From an uncultured Chitinophaga sp. (GTDB lineage Bacteria; Bacteroidota; Bacteroidia; Chitinophagales; Chitinophagaceae), in NCBI RefSeq assembly GCF_946479755.1, contig NZ_CAMLHC010000023.1:1-64000 (forward strand): a DNA stretch of 64,000 nucleotides. The letters are read 5' to 3'. Shown one piece after another: positions 61,733 to 64,000 of the stretch (within the stretch, counting starts at the first letter, position 1; each line of letters opens with the position of its first letter). The notes beneath the pieces are model-generated. The model was not told the origin of the DNA and ran no database searches. It saw nothing but the letters and a program-made list of their open reading frames with translations. The position numbers and the translations under genes were made by a program.

Positions 61733-63718
61733 TTATCGGGCGATAAACAGCAGCGCATCCGCTACCACCGCGCCATCGGCCTGCTCGTTGCTAATCTCCA
61801 CATAAGCCTTTTTCCCCTTTGGCAAACGGAAAGTACCCAGCGACACCCATTCGCCGGAAGTCTGCCCCTCTACTTTAACAGCCCCGGTTTCTATTTTCAC
61901 CGGCTTCAGCACCTTTCCGTCAAAAACCCGCACATGGGTCACGGTAGCCTGGCTGGCCAGCTTAGGCAGATAGCTGTAAATATGGTATTCGCCCTCCCGC
62001 TGTATCTCGGGGGCAAAACGTGCAGATTTCGGCAAACCGCCCTTGCTGTCATCCAGGTACAGGGACGGGCCATAGCTGCCGTGGGTTTCTTTTTTCCAGT
62101 CTCCTTTCAATGTCACATGGGCCGCATCGTCATTATCTACCAGTATCTCCGGCGTGCTGTTGTCGGCCAGCGGATTAGCCGCCAGCAACTGCTGTACCTT
62201 CTTCACCGCCACCTGCTGCACCGGCACCTTACTATCGATAGCCACTACCGCCGCGGTGGCAGCAGATTGCGCCAGCACCATAAACACCGGCTCCATCCGG
62301 ATAGAACCATAAGCAATATGCGAAGCAGACAGACAAACCGGCACCAGCAGGTTGGCACATTCGCCGGTCTTAGGCACCAGCGACCGGTAAGATACCGGGT
62401 AAGGCCCAAACCCGCCTATCTGCACATCGCCCTCGTTCTTCACCATACCATTCACCACTATCCGCTGACAGTTATGCGAATCCATAGTATATGCCGCCAT
62501 GCCTACGCCGTCGGTCACGATAGCCCGCCCCTGGCAGTTGGCCTGCGTCATCACATACTCACCCACCATACGGCGCACTTCGCGCACATACAGCTGCGGC
62601 GACCAATGCCCGTTATTCACATATTCATCTTTAGGATACCCCCACTGCAGCATCTCCTGGCGCAGATGCTCCGGCATCCGCGGGTCATGACCGATGAAAT
62701 ACAGCAAGCCCTTATTGTACAGCTCATGCCGGCGGATAATCTCCTTCCTCGTCCTGGCATCCCCCTCCGGATAATCATAGTTCATCCCGATCATATCGGT
62801 AGAAAAAGCACCATTATTGTTAATATCCGTTTTACCGTTCGGCATCAGGTCGAACTTCAGAAAAGCCCGCAGGCTTTTAGCCGGCGCTTTTTCCAGTACG
62901 CGGAGCAACAGCTCATATTGAGAAGCGTCATAACCTTCCGGCTGTGTGATAGGCACCCTGTTCTCCGGACGATTGGTGAGACAGATACGGAAATTATATG
63001 CCTGCACGTATTTATCACCGCTACCCTGCGCCGCCATCGGCGTAGGACTAACGCCCCATAACAGCCCGCTTTCAGGTTTGCCCGGCGTCTTGTAAGGGTC
63101 TATCCCGTCGGGGAACTGGTGCTTGTCCATCAGCTGCACTCCGTTGTAGGTTTCCTGGTAGGTACTGTTGGCCTCACGGCCTACGGTATACGAAACGCCG
63201 GCTTTCGCCATCAGGTCTCCCTCATAGGAACAGTCAATAAACATACGGGCCTTCACCACCACGGGCGTAGCCCCTTCCAGCGTAATCTCCCTGATGTAAC
63301 CGTTCTCTTTTTTCACACTGCTCAGGGGATGATCATACCATATTTCCACCTTCGCATTTTTCAGATAGCCGTCGAATGTCTGGGCAGCTACATGCGGCTC
63401 AAAAATCCATTGCTCAAACTTACCATAGTGCGTGCCGATGCGGCGGTAAAAATCGCGGGCCAGTCCGGTGATCGCGTATTTATTGCCGATGTCCGTATAG
63501 CCCAACCCGCCTGTGGTCAGCCCGCCGAGATGTTTGCCCGGCTCTATCAGCAACACGGTCTTATTCAGCTTCTTGGCGGTATATGCCGCCATGATACCGG
63601 CGGAAGTACCACCATACACACAAATATCCACTTCCTTGGGCGTACCGGCCTGTAAGGTGGCCGGTATGGTCAACGGGCAACAAATGGCCAGCAGCCACCA
63701 TTTAATTTGTCTGATCAT
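61733..63718 (-). CDS. Secreted FAD-dependent oxidoreductase with golvesin-like C-terminal domain
   Basis: 661 aa from the ATG at 63718 (MIRQIKWWLLAICCPLTIPATLQA, signal peptide); an ATG three codons earlier is possible. The FAD-binding dinucleotide fold opens with VDICVYGGTSAGIMAAYTAKKLNKTVLLIEPG and continues with HLGGLTTGGLGYTDIG and FIDCSYEGDLMAKAGV, the pattern of the FAD_oxidored (PF12831-type) family. The last 130 residues (LKGDWKKETHGSYGPSLYLDDSKGG ... GEWVSLGTFRLPKGKKAYVEISNEQADGAVVADALLF) match the golvesin/xanthan-lyase C-terminal module. The gene follows the SusD end by 10 bp, suggesting action on an imported carbohydrate. Confidence 0.88.
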   Translation of the reverse strand: MIRQIKWWLLAICCPLTIPATLQAGTPKEVDICVYGGTSAGIMAAYTAKKLNKTVLLIEPGKHLGGLTTGGLGYTDIGNKYAITGLARDFYRRIGTHYGKFEQWIFEPHVAAQTFDGYLKNAKVEIWYDHPLSSVKKENGYIREITLEGATPVVVKARMFIDCSYEGDLMAKAGVSYTVGREANSTYQETYNGVQLMDKHQFPDGIDPYKTPGKPESGLLWGVSPTPMAAQGSGDKYVQAYNFRICLTNRPENRVPITQPEGYDASQYELLLRVLEKAPAKSLRAFLKFDLMPNGKTDINNNGAFSTDMIGMNYDYPEGDARTRKEIIRRHELYNKGLLYFIGHDPRMPEHLRQEMLQWGYPKDEYVNNGHWSPQLYVREVRRMVGEYVMTQANCQGRAIVTDGVGMAAYTMDSHNCQRIVVNGMVKNEGDVQIGGFGPYPVSYRSLVPKTGECANLLVPVCLSASHIAYGSIRMEPVFMVLAQSAATAAVVAIDSKVPVQQVAVKKVQQLLAANPLADNSTPEILVDNDDAAHVTLKGDWKKETHGSYGPSLYLDDSKGGLPKSARFAPEIQREGEYHIYSYLPKLASQATVTHVRVFDGKVLKPVKIETGAVKVEGQTSGEWVSLGTFRLPKGKKAYVEISNEQADGAVVADALLFIAR

Positions 63719-63728
63719 AGTTGTCATT

Positions 63729-64000
63729 TTAATAACCGGGATTTTGGTCTTTTATTGGATCAATTGCTTTGTTATAGTTGTATTCTGTTGTGGGAATCGG
63801 CCACAGTAAATGTTTGTCTGCCATCGTGATGCCTTTCATGGCTTTGATCACGCTCTTCGCAATGCCCAGCCGCTTCAGGTCGAGCCAGTGTTTACCTTCT
63901 CCGCAGTCCTCATAAGCGCGCTCCTGTACTACCCGGTCCACAAAAGCCTGTAAGCTGCCGTAGTCCGCCATTTTAAAATCGACTGTGACATCTGCTACCA
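63729..64000 (-). CDS. SusD/RagB family protein, C-terminal fragment (runs off window)
   Basis: The frame is open to the window edge on its upstream side, so the true start lies beyond 64000. It gives VADVTVDFKMADYGSLQAFVD then RVVQERAYEDCGEGKHWLDLKR, followed by AMKGITMADKHLLWPIPTTEYNYNK and ending DPIKDQNPGY. The segments ER.xE..GEGxRWxDLKR, LWPIPxxEYxxN and QNPGY are the standard C-terminus of SusD proteins. It lies just upstream of the FAD oxidoreductase in the same direction. This is a second SusD in the locus, distinct from the one at 56028. Confidence 0.92.
   Translation of the reverse strand, partial: VADVTVDFKMADYGSLQAFVDRVVQERAYEDCGEGKHWLDLKRLGIAKSVIKAMKGITMADKHLLWPIPTTEYNYNKAIDPIKDQNPGY

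Noticed and set aside
61934..63061. 375-codon plus-strand frame within the FAD oxidoreductase
   Set aside because: Antisense shadow; His/Arg-rich with no motif.

Overview
The window comes from a member of the Bacteroidota, most likely Chitinophagaceae and Chitinophaga-like. Supporting signs are SusC/SusD pairs, many TonB-dependent receptors with carboxypeptidase-regulatory N-termini, FecR anti-sigma factors with their ECF sigma factors, a type IX secretion C-terminal domain, DUF4280 and Bacteroidota-type Hcp proteins, SPII lipoproteins ending in CKKD or CRKD, and TAnnTTTG-type -7 promoter elements. The genus is an inference; there is no rRNA here.

Layout. 1-193: the start of an EF-G-like translation GTPase gene interrupted by an in-frame TGA. 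347-2604: an ABC exporter and a DUF983 membrane protein. 3050-9329: a compact type VI secretion cargo module (Hcp, VgrG, a 1051-aa PAAR-like effector with two cell-wall hydrolase domains, a candidate immunity lipoprotein and a second lipoprotein). 9391-12296: a TonB receptor behind a small His-rich protein, probably metal uptake. 12318-15535: a DUF1501/DUF1800 pair. 15698-16876: a thiolase. 17031-20717: tRNA-Lys(CTT) followed by an AT-rich McrBC restriction module. 21055-24294: a DNRLRE lipoprotein, a tiny secreted chitin-binding protein, two tandem 51-codon genes that look like class I lanthipeptide precursors, and an unknown lipoprotein. 24627-41944 (minus strand): a roughly 17-kb ECF sigma/FecR/TonB unit with three fasciclin lipoproteins, two further surface lipoproteins, a second Oar-like TonB receptor and an IPT/NHL lipoprotein.

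42134-49579 holds small standalone genes: unknown secreted proteins, two tail-to-tail RibD/DHFR-like reductases, an AraC regulator, a ChaA-like cation/proton antiporter, an alpha/beta hydrolase and a WXXGXW-repeat protein. 49605-54134 is a TonB receptor with a TPR-like protein and a LytS/LytTR-type two-component pair. 54228-64000 has an unknown lipoprotein, a rhomboid protease, a SusC/SusD pair, a DeoR-family regulator with a palindrome in its promoter, a secreted FAD-dependent oxidoreductase, and the end of a second SusD gene that runs off the window.

The most promising undescribed items are the orphan pair of lanthipeptide-like precursors (22620-23036), the modular T6SS effector whose toxin half has a different base composition (5270-8425), and the McrB protein carrying an EVE/PUA-like insertion inside its AAA+ domain (17210-19462). 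No similarity search was possible; family names come from motifs read by eye.
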